A stretch of 64,000 nt of DNA, taken from positions 251,001 through 315,000 of the forward strand of contig JASANG010000273.1 of the NCBI GenBank assembly GCA_030248215.1, written 5' to 3'. The DNA comes from Enoplolaimus lenunculus. Its lineage: Eukaryota; Nematoda; Enoplea; Enoplida; Thoracostomopsidae. Of the stretch, positions 12,801-24,678 are shown one piece after another. The translations under genes were made by a program, and so were the position numbers. The notes under the pieces were generated by a model. It did not search any database, was not told the origin of the DNA, and worked only from the letters and a program-made list of their open reading frames with translations. Position 1 is the first letter of the stretch. Every line of letters starts with the position of its first letter.

Positions 12801-13130
12801 GAATACGGATTGTCTTATCGAGAGTCCCTGTAGCTTTACTCGAATAAACTTGCTGTTTTATCTGCCTGTGTTGCATCACAGTCCAAATTAGCAGCTCGAG
12901 AAAATTGCAATACGTAAATCATTAAATCAAAGAAACTTCGAAAAAACATGTTTTAGGAATTTGTGCTTACATATTTTTAGGTATTTCAAAATACAAGACT
13001 GGCTAATTATTTAGATTTAAAACGCGCTATTTCCAGTGCCAATAATATATACATCTCTTTTAGTGGTTGACACGCGTGCAGTTTCTTATTCCATTTGAAA
13101 AGATAATCAAGGAAATTGATCTTTGGATAT
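9840..13130. other. 3.3-kb gene-free stretch
   Basis: No frame with recognisable protein content. GGCGTACCGARGAATTT occurs near 11464 and again near 12664, probably pieces of a dispersed repeat. CTGACTACGCC-like ends are not resolved. Confidence 0.4.
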
Positions 13131-13136
13131 ATATTA

Positions 13137-13212
13137 GTGATAGGCATCGGATATTTTTTCATATCCGAATATCCAACAATTCTTGTCGGATATTTATCCG
13201 GATATCCGGTCC
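13137..13212. repeat. GGATATCC-rich patch, second copy
   Basis: CATCGGATATTTTTTCATATC, then CGGATATTTATCCGGATATCC; same word content as 9350-9480. It abuts the R1 partial copy. Confidence 0.45.
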
Positions 13213-13515
13213 TGGCTACCCATATGCATCTTGAATAAATTTGCATACAGAACGACACCCGCATTTGGGTGTGCGCCGAACAAAATAGGTCCAAAGCCAC
13301 CAATCCGACACAATAACTAAAAAAACAACAACAATAACATGTTGAGTGCTGATATAACCTAGCTATGTTCTTAACAGCAAAAACAGCCAATGAATATATA
13401 AAATACTATTTAACGGCCACGCAGGGCCAAGTAAGTTGCAAATGGCAGACACAGCCGCCATAACCTCAATGTTGGAGCCAAGCACTTTCTTAACGTGTGG
13501 TTTTGGGTTCGGTAG
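13200..13515 (+). repeat. Repeat family R1, partial copy
   Basis: GGTCCTGGCTACCCATATGC, ACAACAACAATAACATG, ACGGCCACGCAGGGCC and CAGCCGCCATAACCTC match the second half of the copies at 21030 and 22080. The 127-codon reverse ORF across it is chance. Confidence 0.55.
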
Positions 13516-15009
13516 TTTGAAATATTATTAAAAGGTGACACATCCGCCTACAAGGAACTTATGTTGCGTTGAATCTAATGGGAAGAAATGAATGGAACAA
13601 CATTCATAAGCGGCTAATGTTGTCACATAATACATATACACTGTGAGTTTTTACGGATTGAGTAAGTGGACCACATCGAATTGCCGCTTCAAGAGGACCA
13701 GATGATATTGAACGAATTTTTGCGAGCGAGAAACAATCTAGACATGCTATATATGTTATTATTTTAAGTATAGTTTTTGTGTATCGGGGTAATCGAGGGT
13801 CAAAATAAAGGTAAAGGAAAGAAGAAAGCTTTGCGAGTCAAGCGAGCAAGAACCCAGACGCAATTTAGCATTAAATTTCAAAAAATTTTAGTTCGGGTGC
13901 ATTTGGTACGCAATCCGATCCTCAGAGTTGCCCTTAGATTTTTCATGCCATTGAGGTTAACGATGCATAGTTTCATTTCGTTAATACCGCTAATACGAGC
14001 GCTAAACACGTATTTTTGTACATTCAAACTTCTCAAAAAGTCCTATTTTAAGTTCAATAGTTTATCATATTGATTTCGTTCTGCAACGCCTATCACGTTT
14101 TAGACCATCCCAACGGAAGGGGACGGAGAGACATTAAGTGCGGTCTTGCATTAAACACGGTGGGAGGGAACCATTCGCCTTCGAACTAATGTATCTGGCA
14201 AACTAAACAAATGCCGAAAAATAGTGGGAGCGAAACGATTTCTGTACAAATTCGGTCCGGGGTGACCAGTTTGCCGAGGTTGCGTAACTTGACCAATCCT
14301 CGGAATACTACGGATCCACAGTAATCGCACCGAGGATTCAGGGACATATAAACTATCCACAATATATATATGCTGCTATACAAACAACAAACTGTACGCA
14401 CATCTTCTCTAATAACAGATAGAAATTGTATAATTTATATGAACGTTAGATAGCAAAACAAGGCGAACATCGTTAAGCTTAACCTTAAGCAGGTGAAAAA
14501 AGTTGTTAGCTTATCATTTTCAAGTTGGCTTGCTCTGAATGTTTGACAAAACGCAATTCCTGAAAACCATTTAGTTGTTTTGGCAAAAAACAGCCGAAAT
14601 CACAGAAGATTCAGGATTTTGGATGTGTAGCCAGAGTGGCTCCAAATGGAAAATGTCATTGCCCCCCTGCAATGACTTTGAAAGATTTTATCTGTGTTAA
14701 AAATTAAATGCGCAATAGCTGAAGCAATAAGACTTAGAACCGCAACGATATACGCAATATAATAGGTGTGGATTTCGGTATCATGACAACTAGCCGCCCG
14801 AACAATTTGTATATTAATCCAAAATGTCGTCAACTCGACAATTCATGGCCCATCACACTGCTTTGGCTTGGACTACGCTTAGGATTTATGCTTAAATTTA
14901 TTCGTAGGCTTTACGATTGTTGGGCGACAAGTTGTTGGGCGACGAATTGTCGCAGATTCGTGGATTTCATTTAATCACAATCAATTTGTTCGTCCATGCC
15001 AGGATTCTT
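13516..15009. other. Gene-free stretch before the TTAA-flanked MITE
   Basis: Short frames at 13777-14073 (+) and 14151-14401 (-) have no recognisable domain. A TTAGGC-like short patch lies near 14875-14910. Confidence 0.35.
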
Positions 15010-15732
15010 TAAGCCCTATTCACACGAGCAAATTTTCGCAGCAAAAAATTTGGAAATGCAACTGGCATGTGCAACTTTGTTCACACACCAGCTTTGATGT
15101 TTTCGCAGCTGTAAATTATTCACTGGAATTCGTGTCATTAAATTTAATACGTACGTGTGAATGCATTTGCAAACCGCTTGAATTTCTTGCACATGCATTT
15201 TGATCGGCCATTGGGAAGGCAATGTGTTGAACGCTTCTGAACTAATTCAGACTTACTGAGTTTGGTCAAGAAGCTTGAGTTAGTTCACATTTCAAACATG
15301 TGTAATAATTCGCAGTCTACGGTGACTGACTGAGCTTTGTTTTCATTTTTAAGCATTAAATTGAGATTGTATCGGTATTGAACCGTATTCAAGTCAAGAA
15401 ATTTCGAGTAGAGCCTTCTTTACAACAGAACATTTCTTGCAGCTGAAACTCACAGCTGCGAGTTTTTTCAATAATTCATTCCGAGAACTTGCAGCTGCAA
15501 CTAGGCATGAACAACCTTGCAAAGCGAATTTATTCATCATCATTGGCTGAACTAGTCATTTCTAGCTTATGTATGCTATTTATTGCAGTCATCTAAAAAT
15601 TATTCACAGAAGTTCATGTCATGCAGAATGAAAATGATGTTTTCTTGCAGAACTTGCAGCTGGAAGAAACTCGTGTAAGTTGCAGCTGGGAGTTATCGCT
15701 GCAAAAACTTGCACGTGTGAATAGGCTTTAAC
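15010..15732. mobile_element. TTAA-flanked MITE (piggyBac-like) of about 0.72 kb
   Basis: The left end TTAAGCCCTATTCACACG and right end CGTGTGAATAGGCTTTAA are inverted and both border TTAA. The interior is rich in GCAGCTG, TTGCAGC and TTCACA words; no transposase ORF. Confidence 0.75.
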
Positions 15733-16499
15733 GTGGGTAGCGTCTCAGAGTATTTCCAAACATTTACAGGTTGTTCTGCTCTGTACAATATGAAAGCAAA
15801 AAAACTCGTTGGCGAGTTTCATCGGCTCACTTGCTTGAACGCCCATTTCCTTAAGATTTATCGTTGTTAAGTCCTTTGGCCTACATGAATGTCACACGCT
15901 GTCAAAGATTCACAAAATCTTCAAAAGTAGGCTTGAAAAAATAGTTTTTTGTCATTGTTGACATATAGAAAGTTATGAAATGTCAAAAAATCAACATTAG
16001 CAGCTTGCGTACATATGATAAATTTTAAGCAAATGCTTGGAGAATTAAAATGTCTTATTAATGATACGTGTTGGTAGCTATGAAACCAAAAAATCTGTTT
16101 CAGTAGGTACAATTTGATGAACTGGTTTGCTTTCCCAGGCAGAAAGTTCCCCACGTAGTATGTGATTGAAATAATAATGTAGTGTTATAGGTTTAGGCGT
16201 TGGCCTCGGATTTGAGTTAATAATATCAGACGTATCGAAAAATACCAATAACAGAATTAAATCGGAACAGATATTTTGCCTTCTATCAAAATAACACTAA
16301 CTCGGGTGAAAGCACGTTCAATATTTGGCCAATGTTTAAGTCCATACCGCTATTATAAGCATAACCCTCAACCCATGTCTAAGCGCAAGGAGTGTAGGTG
16401 GCTGTGGCACTCCCAATATATTTTTCAAACTAAGAACCAAACCAAAACTATAAAAAATTTTAAATCACACCTTATAAACGAAGGCTCTGGCTTAACCTA

Positions 16500-17235
16500 G
16501 TCTCTCTCAGAACTTAAGTAGGCTTAGGCGTTGCTTCCAGGTGTAAAATACATTAGAATCTGTGCGAGGCGGCTGAGAAGAATGAAAAATGCATTTGGGC
16601 CATGTGTGGCAATTTTTAAATTGTATTGCATATTTTATTGGCTGGAGTTGCGTATTAATTGCTATTGTTGTTTGTGGCTGGATTGTGTTATGCTGTTGTT
16701 GGAAGTGTGGCCTAATTCTAGAGTCCATGCGAAATCCCGATATACTGGGATTCAGTCGTGACATGCAAATTAGGTCGAGACACCTCCAAGGGTAGCTAGG
16801 TCAAGAATTCAGTCTTGAAGTGAAATCTACAGAATTAGCAGCGTTAAGTTTGATATTATATAGTTTCGGTTTTACATTCTTAGGTGGATATCGGAGTTTG
16901 TGTGAATAGAGGATAGAGTTGGTTTTTGGCTTTACGGAATTGTTTTTGGATTAGGAGGTTTAAACTTAATGGGAGGGAAACTCGGGGCTGATGTTATTTG
17001 GGGCAGCGCATAGCGCGGGGAATTACACCGTAATTTAAGTTACTAGGGTTTATATGTGGGAAAAATTTAACCAATTCTAACGGGGTTGGTGTGGTTGGCA
17101 TTTGGAGATACCTGGGTAAATTGGTGTAATTCGAACGGGGTTGGACGTACACGGTTACAGGGGAGTAGCTTGAGAATTGTGAGCTTGTAGCTGAATTCAA
17201 ACCAAATTTAGTTTCAACTTTACAGATCGAAAGAC
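16500..17235 (-). repeat. Dispersed repeat family R1, reverse copy
   Basis: On the reverse strand AACCCCGTTCGAATTACACC, AACCCCGTTAGAATTGG and TTTCCCTCCCATTAAG parallel the + strand copies at 21030 and 22080. Terminal structure unresolved; no coding potential. Confidence 0.5.
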
Positions 17236-17596
17236 TATTAATGATGCAATAAACGTTAAAACGACTTCAATTCTGAGCCACAGCTGTGTAGCATACCGTA
17301 GTGACCCGAACAAGAGGAATGGGGACTGATATTTATTTGGCCTCTCCAGAGGGTACCCCTTGGTTATTCGGTTACAGACTGTTATTTGTTGTTAACACAC
17401 GCTCTGCCACCCTTCGTTACTGATATATATCCAGTACCGCAACTATCCGTTGAATTAAGCGTTTTATTTGTCTTGTGTCAATAGTTTGAGCGATCATGCA
17501 AGGTTATACTTAGAAATGTTCTGTCAAAATTTATGTACGCTTTAAAGTTTCGAACTCAAATTATTTAGTCCTGGAGTCATTTATGCGTTACAATTA

Positions 17597-17778
17597 CAGT
17601 GCAATAAATGGCGAGTCCAATTGGCTTTCTACGAAATAGACTTTTCCTGATTACACAAACTGAATACGAAATAGGCTTTTCCTGATTACACAAACTGAGT
17701 CAAAATTCGACTCCGCCAGAGTCAAATTCGATTCACTTATCGTTCAGAGAGTCAATTTGAGTCACCGTTTTTGCAGTG
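17597..17778. mobile_element. 182-bp MITE nested in TA-MITE copy A
   Basis: Ends CAGTGCAATAAATGG and GTTTTTGCAGTG are imperfectly inverted (second end inverted: CACTGCAAAAAC). TA flanks both sides. It contains a duplicated GACTTTTCCTGATTACACAA-like word and GAGTCAAATTCGA words. Absent from copies B and C. A relative with CACTGC ends may lie at 4518-4609. Confidence 0.7.
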
Positions 17779-17860
17779 TAGGGATAATTAAAATTTATAG
17801 ACTCTAATTAGGTTTAGGGACTCAATCTGTGTACTGACTCTTATTAGGGATACGGACTCT

Positions 17861-18015
17861 GGTCCATGCATAGAACAGTGCCGGATCGTTTTCCGGAGGA
17901 GCTGTAACAGAGTCAGTTTAAGCTTTAGACTAATTTTTTTGCTACGGCTTAAGCTTAGGCTTAGGCTTAGGAATATGCTTATACTACTGTTCTGGCCCTG
18001 TTCTATACATGGGTC
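17861..18015. mobile_element. 155-bp TTAGGC-bearing hAT-like MITE nested in TA-MITE copy A, TSD CGGACTCY
   Basis: Flanked by CGGACTCT at 17853-17860 and CGGACTCC at 18016-18023. Ends GGTCCATGCATAGAACAG and CTGTTCTATACATGGGTC are inverted. The interior holds TTTAAGCTTTAGACTAATT, TTAGGCTTAGGCTTAGG and ATGCTTATACTACTG. Confidence 0.85.
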
Positions 18016-18164
18016 CGGACTCCTATCGATTGGTACTCAAAGTGGGGACCCCACTCTTATTACCCCACACCCTCTTATTCGGGTCACTACAGTACATTGA
18101 GAAACGGACATAAAGAAAAGTTGCTGATTGGTGGAAAACATCGAAATCACGAACTTTTCACAAA

Positions 18165-18265
18165 GATAAGCTTATACCTAGCCCTAAGCTTAATCCAAAC
18201 CAACCAAATAGTCTTAACCTTAAGCTTACTCTGTTGCAGTCCCACGGTTCGCTCCTGTCTATAAA
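18165..18265. repeat. TTAGGC-bearing MITE copy, reverse orientation
   Basis: AAGCTTATACCTAGCCCTAA, then AACCTTAAGCTTACTCTG, TTGCAGTCCCACGG and CTGTCTATAAATAA read as the family in reverse, 70 bp after TA-MITE copy A. Confidence 0.5.
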
Positions 18266-18974
18266 TAAATAAAAAATTCGTAAACTGTAATCAAAGAGAA
18301 CACAAGAGAGTTATTTATGTAAAAATTTACATTTAAAATGAGCCTAAATTAAACCCTGCGTTATTCAAATAACAATTGACCTATTTTTGGCCATATATGC
18401 AGACCAAAACCTATTGGATTTTCTTAGTCGCAACGCCAATCTCTAAATCACGGCCTATATACGATGTGTCAACAAAAAATTTATAGGTTTTCTCATTCGT
18501 ATTGATATTTCAGATGAACTCGGTATTCATGTTGATTCGCAGATATTCAGACGAACCTTTTTCGGTCGAAATTAAAGTTATTTTAAATTAAAAATCAAAA
18601 GCATTATATAAATTTGCATGAAGAAATTTGGCAGAATACCATTGGTCAGCGGTTTTATTGTGGTCTGAGTAAATAATAGTAATTTGTGATCAGGGTCATG
18701 GTTAGCACTCTTAATACTACTTCAGGGGGGCTCGCCATCTAAACAGGCCTCACTCTGGCTGACTATACCGAAAATTAGCCTATTCTGACCATTTCAAAAC
18801 CTTTAAATGTCCTAAATAATTGTATCTGTAGGGGTACTTACACATATTGTGTTTGACTAGATTAATAATTGGATTATCCTTTTTTTGAAAAGGGCGACAA
18901 CGAACGACTTCGAGGTCTTGGTAAACTACAAGTGACCCCGGCCTGTTACATAGGGCGACCCATGTACAGAAGAG

Positions 18975-19510
18975 GTCCCTCCTAAAATTCCAGGATATTA
19001 CCCGGGAAATTGGGATTTTTGAAAATTGGGATATTCCCTGGAATTTCGGAATTTGGAAAAATACGGTTCTGCCGGAAATTGCGATTCCGGACGCAACCTC
19101 TTTCGCTCTGGTTTTGGGAAATTGGGATTTCGGGAAATTGGGATATTACCAGGGAAATTGGGACCTTTGGAACTTTTTGATGTTACCCGGGAAATTGGAA
19201 CTTTGGAAAATTAGGATTCTACCGTGAAATTGCGATTTCGGACGCAACCTTTTTCGCTCGGTACTTTGGGAAATGGGGATTTTGGGAAATAGGGATATTA
19301 CACGGGAAATTGGAATTATGGGAAATTGGGATTCTGCTGGGAAATTGCTACATTCGGCGCAACCTTTTTCGATCGGGAATTTGGGAACTTGGTGTTTTGG
19401 TAAATTGGGATATATAAGCCGGAAAATTGAGATATTACCCGGGAAATTGTGATATTATCTGGGAAATTGAGATATTGGAAATTCAGATATTATCCGCGAA
19501 AACATGAAAT
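18975..19510. repeat. Imperfect minisatellite of GGGAAATTGGGATATTACC-type words
   Basis: GGGAAATTGGGAT, TTCGGACGCAACCT and ATTACCCGGGAAATT words recur some twenty times, partly as a higher-order unit of about 150-180 bp that includes GACGCAACCTYTTTCGCTCG. A smaller related patch lies at 20165-20270. The 62-codon ORF inside is a by-product. Confidence 0.75.
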
Positions 19511-19669
19511 AAATTTTGGTTACCCCCAACTTCGGGAGGGGTTAAATTATCCGTTTGTACTAATTTAAACCGTAATGTTCTTTTACATTGCTCACATATT
19601 TTAAATGATATTGTTTAAAAATGTAATTTATAGACAACAACAATGTATTTTAACATATATTTATATATA

Positions 19670-19925
19670 TGTAAGTTCCTAGTGTGGGGGTTTGGGGGGC
19701 ACAACCCCAATGCGAACACAATAAAAGACAACTTCCCGAGATAAAGCCTTCTATCCTCCACATTAGCAACTTTTTAAATTAGGTTCTCAGGGGGGTTGCT
19801 CCCCTGATCCCTCCAAATTTTAAAGAACCCTAAGCAGGATAAGGGGCTGCCGCTCCAAGCCCCCGCACTAAAGCGGTTCTCTCAATTATTAAAAAATATT
19901 TTTATGCGAGCGAGTTTCTCAAGTG
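19670..19925. repeat. Dispersed repeat shared with 30150-30345
   Basis: Here CCAAATTTTAAAGAACCC then CTGCCGCTCCAAGCCC and GCACTAAAGCGG; at 30150-30345 the corresponding segments (AATTCTTAAGGGGGGTGAC, AAATCCGCTTTAGTGC, GGCTTGGTGGCGGTGGC) occur in reverse. No termini resolved. Confidence 0.4.
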
Positions 19926-19984
19926 TGGGGGAATAAAACGCGCCAATTCGGCTACAGAATGTCTGAACCCCGTTGTATACGTCA

Positions 19985-20165
19985 GCTTATGACCCTATCA
20001 AGCCTACGCGCGAACCTAAGCCTGCACCCAAACTTTAGCTTAAAAGCTTAGGCTCAAGATTGAGCCTAAACTTGAGTTTAAATATAAACTTCTGAACAGC
20101 CCAAGCTTAAGACTAAGACTAAAGTTTAAGCCGGATTCTGAGCCTAAGAATCAGCCCAAGCCGAT
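19985..20165. repeat. GCCTAAGC-like tract
   Basis: GAACCTAAGCCTGC, GCTTAAAAGCTTAGGCTC and GATTCTGAGCCTAAG words in both orientations, next to GGGAAATT-type repeats. Confidence 0.4.
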
Positions 20166-20570
20166 TCTGATTTCCCAAGGATATTTCGATTTCACGCAGA
20201 AAATATTGGGATATTACCCGTGATATTGCTATGTTGGGAATTTGGTATATTACTCGGATATTGCTTGTGAAGTTGATGATTTGCTAGTTTTGAGGCACCC
20301 AATCATCGCATAATTTTAGTTCTATTCTATCCCGATGTTATGCTTATCGCTCCGATTTAGGGACGAGGCCATATAAATGTTTACTGCCTGCGAGAAGTTG
20401 TTGATTTTGGGTAACTGTTATATCCTGAACCACACCTCTTATTTTGTTCTTTTCCTATGTACGCGTATCCCTCTGATTCAGTAGTGACGCGGCCGGTTAA
20501 TGTTTACTATCCCACCCAAATACTTTTACAACACAGATTATAACAAGTATTAATACACAGGTAATAGGTA

Positions 20571-20984
20571 CTGTAGTGACCCGAATTAGAGGGTGTGGGG
20601 TAATAAGAGGGGGTCCCCATTTTGAGTCCCAAGCAATAGGTAGAGTCCCTAGACCCTAATTAGAGTCCATGAAGGTCAGTTATTCCTAATTGTAGAGCAT
20701 AAATGACTCCAGGACCAAATAAAATTGAGTTCGAATCTTTAAGGCGCACTTAAATTTTGAAAGTACATTCCAAAGTATAACCTTGCATTATCGCTCAAGC
20801 TTTTCATGTAAGGCAAAAAACGTTTAATTCAACGGATAGTTGCAATACTGTATATACATCAGTGACGCAGGGTGTCGGGAGCGGGTTGAAAATAAATAAC
20901 AGTCCGTAACTGAATAATAAGGGGTGGTTCTCTCTGGAGAGGCCAAATAAATATCAGTCCCCATTCATATTCGGGTCACTACAG
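20571..20984. mobile_element. TA-flanked MITE, copy B (inverted, uninterrupted)
   Basis: The 414-bp element has ends CTGTAGTGACCCGAAT / ATTCGGGTCACTACAG and TA on both sides. The interior is the reverse complement of copy C. No ORF. Confidence 0.9.
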
Positions 20985-21029
20985 TATATATCCAACTTGT
21001 AGCCTGATCCGAAACCCTTATAGCCTATG

Positions 21030-21960
21030 CCTGAATCTGTTTAGTCCAGCCACTGGCTTTCCAGTACCAATATTCTACAAGTTCCCAGAGATCCGTGCAA
21101 TCCTAACCTCGTTAGAATTACACCCCGATTTTACCCAAGTTAAAAAGCGTGCACTCTTAAACACGTTAGAAATGCACGAAATTTCCGACCAATTTAACCC
21201 CTTTAGAATGGTCCAATCCGTTGTAGAATAGTAAACCTAAACCCGTTTGATTAACTAAAATACGTTTTCCCCAGTTTCCCCGAAGTTGCCCTATTAGCAC
21301 ATAACACAGTATCCGATACTGTGTAACCACGAGCGCCCTGCGCTTTTCCAATAGTAATCTTATCCCAAGTTTCTTTCACATAAATGCTATTCAACTTAAA
21401 CCATACTTACCCGAGCAATATACTTTCCGCCCGATCCGTAAACTTTATTGAAAAAATTAAGTATAACCACAAACTCAATAAAGACGACGTGCAACCTATT
21501 TCATCCAGCTATCCACTATATTATTATTCCGCTCCCGGCTATCCCTGTGCGTGTCGACCTAATTTGCATACAGACTGACACCCACAATTGGGTGTCTGCC
21601 GCGATCACCAGGTGCAGAACCACCCATCCTGTACAGCAATTACCCTACAACAACCACAACAATAAACAACAACAAGAACATTAGGCACCCATATTGGGTG
21701 CTGACATGGCCTAGATATGTCGTTATCCGAAGCACTAGCCAAAAATATATGAAAAATTAATATTCAATGGCCACGCAGGACGCCGGTAAGTTTCAAATTG
21801 CGGACACAGCTTCCATAGCGTCGTTTTTATCATTTTTGCGCTTTTTCTAGCAACGCCTAAGCCTAACTGAAGTTCTGAGGGAGACTAGGTGGATCCAGGG
21901 ACTGCCTTAAAGTGTGGTTTTGGGTTCGGGTTTTAATTTGTTTTAGTTTTTAGATTGAAA
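21030..21960 (+). repeat. Repeat family R1, copy 2 (first of a tandem pair)
   Basis: It begins CTGTTTAGTCCAGCC, then GTGCAATCCTAACCTCG, AATTACACCCC, later AACAACCACAACAATAAAC, ATGGCCACGCAGGACG and GGTTTTGGGTTCGG. Copy 3 repeats this order about 1.07 kb downstream. A part copy (from CATACAGAACGACACCC to GTGTGGTTTTGGGTTCGG) lies at 13200-13515. Confidence 0.6.
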
Positions 21961-22079
21961 CATAATTAAACAGTGGCAAACCCACCTACACTGCCCACCC
22001 CAACACGATACGGCAACAATTACTAATACAACAAAATTACAACCCAGTTTAAACGTTCTAATTGTTGTAACCTGGTCCT

Positions 22080-23060
22080 AAGTACTGTGTGAGACGTGTC
22101 TTAGCTCTGTTTAATCTAGTCCAAAAGCTCACAAAATACGAATATTTCTCCAAGATCCCCAGATAACCGTGCAATCCTAACCCCGTTATAGAAATACACC
22201 AATGTTCTCAAAAAGCCGGGCAATCCTAAACCCCGTTAGGATTACACCAATTTCTTGCCAAAATAACCCCATTCGAATGGCTTACTCCGGGTAAAGAATG
22301 GTGAGACTAGCCCGTTAGAATCAACAGATTTTCCCAAAACCTCCTGATTTCCCAAGATTTCCCCAGGTATTTCATTATTTCTAGTATACAAAATACTGTA
22401 CAGATTTGAGGTGCAATGCGCAACCCCAAATACAATAATCCCTCTGTTTCCTTCACATTTCAACCACTGTGGCAAACTTAGGTTCCAATTACTCCAATTC
22501 CCAATGCAGGATCCACAATATTATGTGTACACGCTGTGGTTAATCGTTTAAGTAATATGGAAAACATAGTTAAATGTTGCTGCAACTCGTTTTGCTTTCC
22601 AACAAAAAATTTTAATTTTGTCTACAGTTTCAAAGCTTCAAAACTCCACAAAATGAGGAACACAACTATGCAAAAGTAAGAAAGAAATTCAAAACTCCGC
22701 AAATTGTATGGAAACAGATCTGGTATTGATTCCGGTCCTGGCTACCCACTAGGTGTCTCGATCTAATGGGCTCTGCTTTACCTCGCAAAACAAACCGAGG
22801 CATCCAACAACAACAACAATATACTACAACAACAACAAGATACCCATAGTGTGCTCAGATAGCCTAGGTATTGTTATATGAATTCATAGCCGATATTATA
22901 TGCAATGTTATTTATTCAAAGGCTACGCAGGGTCCAGGTGATTTGCCCGTTGCGGTACAGCCGCCATAACCTCGAATTTATACTGTTTACGCCATAAAGC
23001 AAAACCTAAGCCTAACGTAAGTTCCAAGAGAGCATAGGGAACGTCGCTTTCAGACGTAAA
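22080..23060 (+). repeat. Repeat family R1, copy 3 (second of a tandem pair)
   Basis: CTCTGTTTAATCTAGTCC, GTGCAATCCTAACCCCG, AACAACAACAACAATATAC, AGGCTACGCAGGGTCC and CAGCCGCCATAACCTCG follow the same order as copy 2. The two are diverged enough not to be recent. Confidence 0.6.
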
Positions 23061-24678
23061 TCTGCACAAAATAATAACAAATAATAACAAACAACAACAA
23101 AGAGTAATATTTCTTTTACCCGATAACAAATAATTTGCAAGTCTGTAGCCAGCGCGACCCACCAAATGGTTCATTGCGTCGCTTTACCACTAAAATAACC
23201 AGTGTACCAGTACCCCAGCACCCTCTAAAATCACTCCCAACTACAAGTCCACTAAAAATGTCGACGACGTCTCTTCTTGCGTGTACGTCTCTTGCTCACG
23301 CTCCTTTGACTGCGACGCTCGTTGCTGCTGTTGCTGTTGTCGTTTCAACTGACGACTGTCACGTATCTGTTGCCGCACTGCCGCGACCCAGCATACGTTG
23401 GCTACTCTCGGAGCTACCGTAGCAGTACTCTCCTCGACTTCTTGAGCCCAATCCTGTACTTTACTATCTTTTTCTTTCCATAGAAGCCGTTCCTTTTTCC
23501 TAGGTTCCCGCTGTTCCAACGGTTCTATCTCTCCAGCTTGAACTCTTTCGGTAACCTTTTCCACGGTCACTCTCGGTGTCAAAGGCGGTTCAGCCCCCTT
23601 CGGGGAAGCCAGTGTGTACTTTACTTTCGCAACCGCTTGCTAGAAAGTTCCCTTTTTTCCTCAACAACTGCCTGTTATGCTACACAATGTGTCGAAAGCG
23701 GTTCAACCCCTTTCGACACAGCCGGTACTTCGTTCTTCGCCATCATAGCCTGTATTTCTTTTTTATTCTATCCGGTTGTTTCCACGTAATATTATAGAAG
23801 TTATTCACTCGTTGCTCTCCATTCTCCACACCTTCATCCATCAGTTAAATTTCCATTCCTGCCAACTGGCGTGCTCGCCATGACCGTAGAGTTCTTCGAT
23901 TTACCATCACCAAGGACACATTAGACAAAGGTTATCCCAAACTCATTCAGCGTATCATTCCAAATATTAATGCTGTCCCGCAGCCATATGGATATTGGTG
24001 ATCTTCGTCGTACCACTAACCAAAAATTTTTAAGATAAAGACAGTTTGCTTGCCTGTTTGGTTATATTATCCTGCATGAAATCTTTACTGTTTCATCCGG
24101 GGGTAATTCCTAAAAAACTTCCTGCACGTCGATGTTTCCATTAAACGACTCATCGCCAGAGTCTAACATAAGTACCGTAAATCTGATCGCTCCTGATACT
24201 CATTTCATTATACAGACCTATAGCTTTTGTAGCTGTACCTCTTTCTATAAAACTAACTCCAGGATCCCTACTTCTAAATTCGAAGGTAGCGGTCCCTCAT
24301 GAATCTTTCCAATCTTGATACCAGGTGCCCTCGCATTTTATTTGCGTGGGGCGAAGTATAAAACGTGCCCATATAAATTTTATGTTTATGCATTTAAAGT
24401 AGCACAAACTCTCCCAGTTACTGTATGTCAATCTTCCACTGCCTTAGTGTTTTAGTATTATAGTCGGAAATGTAATATATTTAACGTCTGCCCCTTCGGT
24501 TATACAGTTTTTGTATTTTCTTTGGTAAATTGCAAGCATAGCTAGTTAACAGGGAACCTTAAATATACATTTCCAATTGTATTCTCTTAAAACGACCCAC
24601 TGGAGTGGACAATGGTTTGGTGTTGACACTGTCAACTGTATCGTGTATGATCTTTAGTGTTTTTAATGTACTGAACTA
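23061..24678. other. Gene-free or unresolved stretch upstream of COMMD3
   Basis: A reverse-strand frame of 113 codons (23241-23582) is rich in Glu, Arg, Lys and Gln (a short Q run) but has no known domain, and the + strand is open over part of it too. TTTCGACACAGCC and GGTTCAGCCCCCTTCGGGG words recur with variation at 23580-23720. It should contain the COMMD3 promoter; no motif could be assigned. Confidence 0.3.

Larger units (their letters stand above)
17296..18092. mobile_element. TA-flanked MITE, copy A, carrying two other MITEs
   Basis: Ends CCGTAGTGACCCGAA and TTCGGGTCACTACAG, with TA at both sides. It is nearly twice the length of copies B and C because it holds insertions at 17597-17778 and 17861-18015; removing them restores the order seen in copy C (ACAATTA..GATAAT, then GGATACGGACTCC). 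Confidence 0.9.

Noticed and set aside
23241-23582. Reverse-strand ORF of 113 codons, charged and Q-containing
   Set aside because: No domain, no splice partners, and the opposite strand is partly open too. It remains a weak candidate only.
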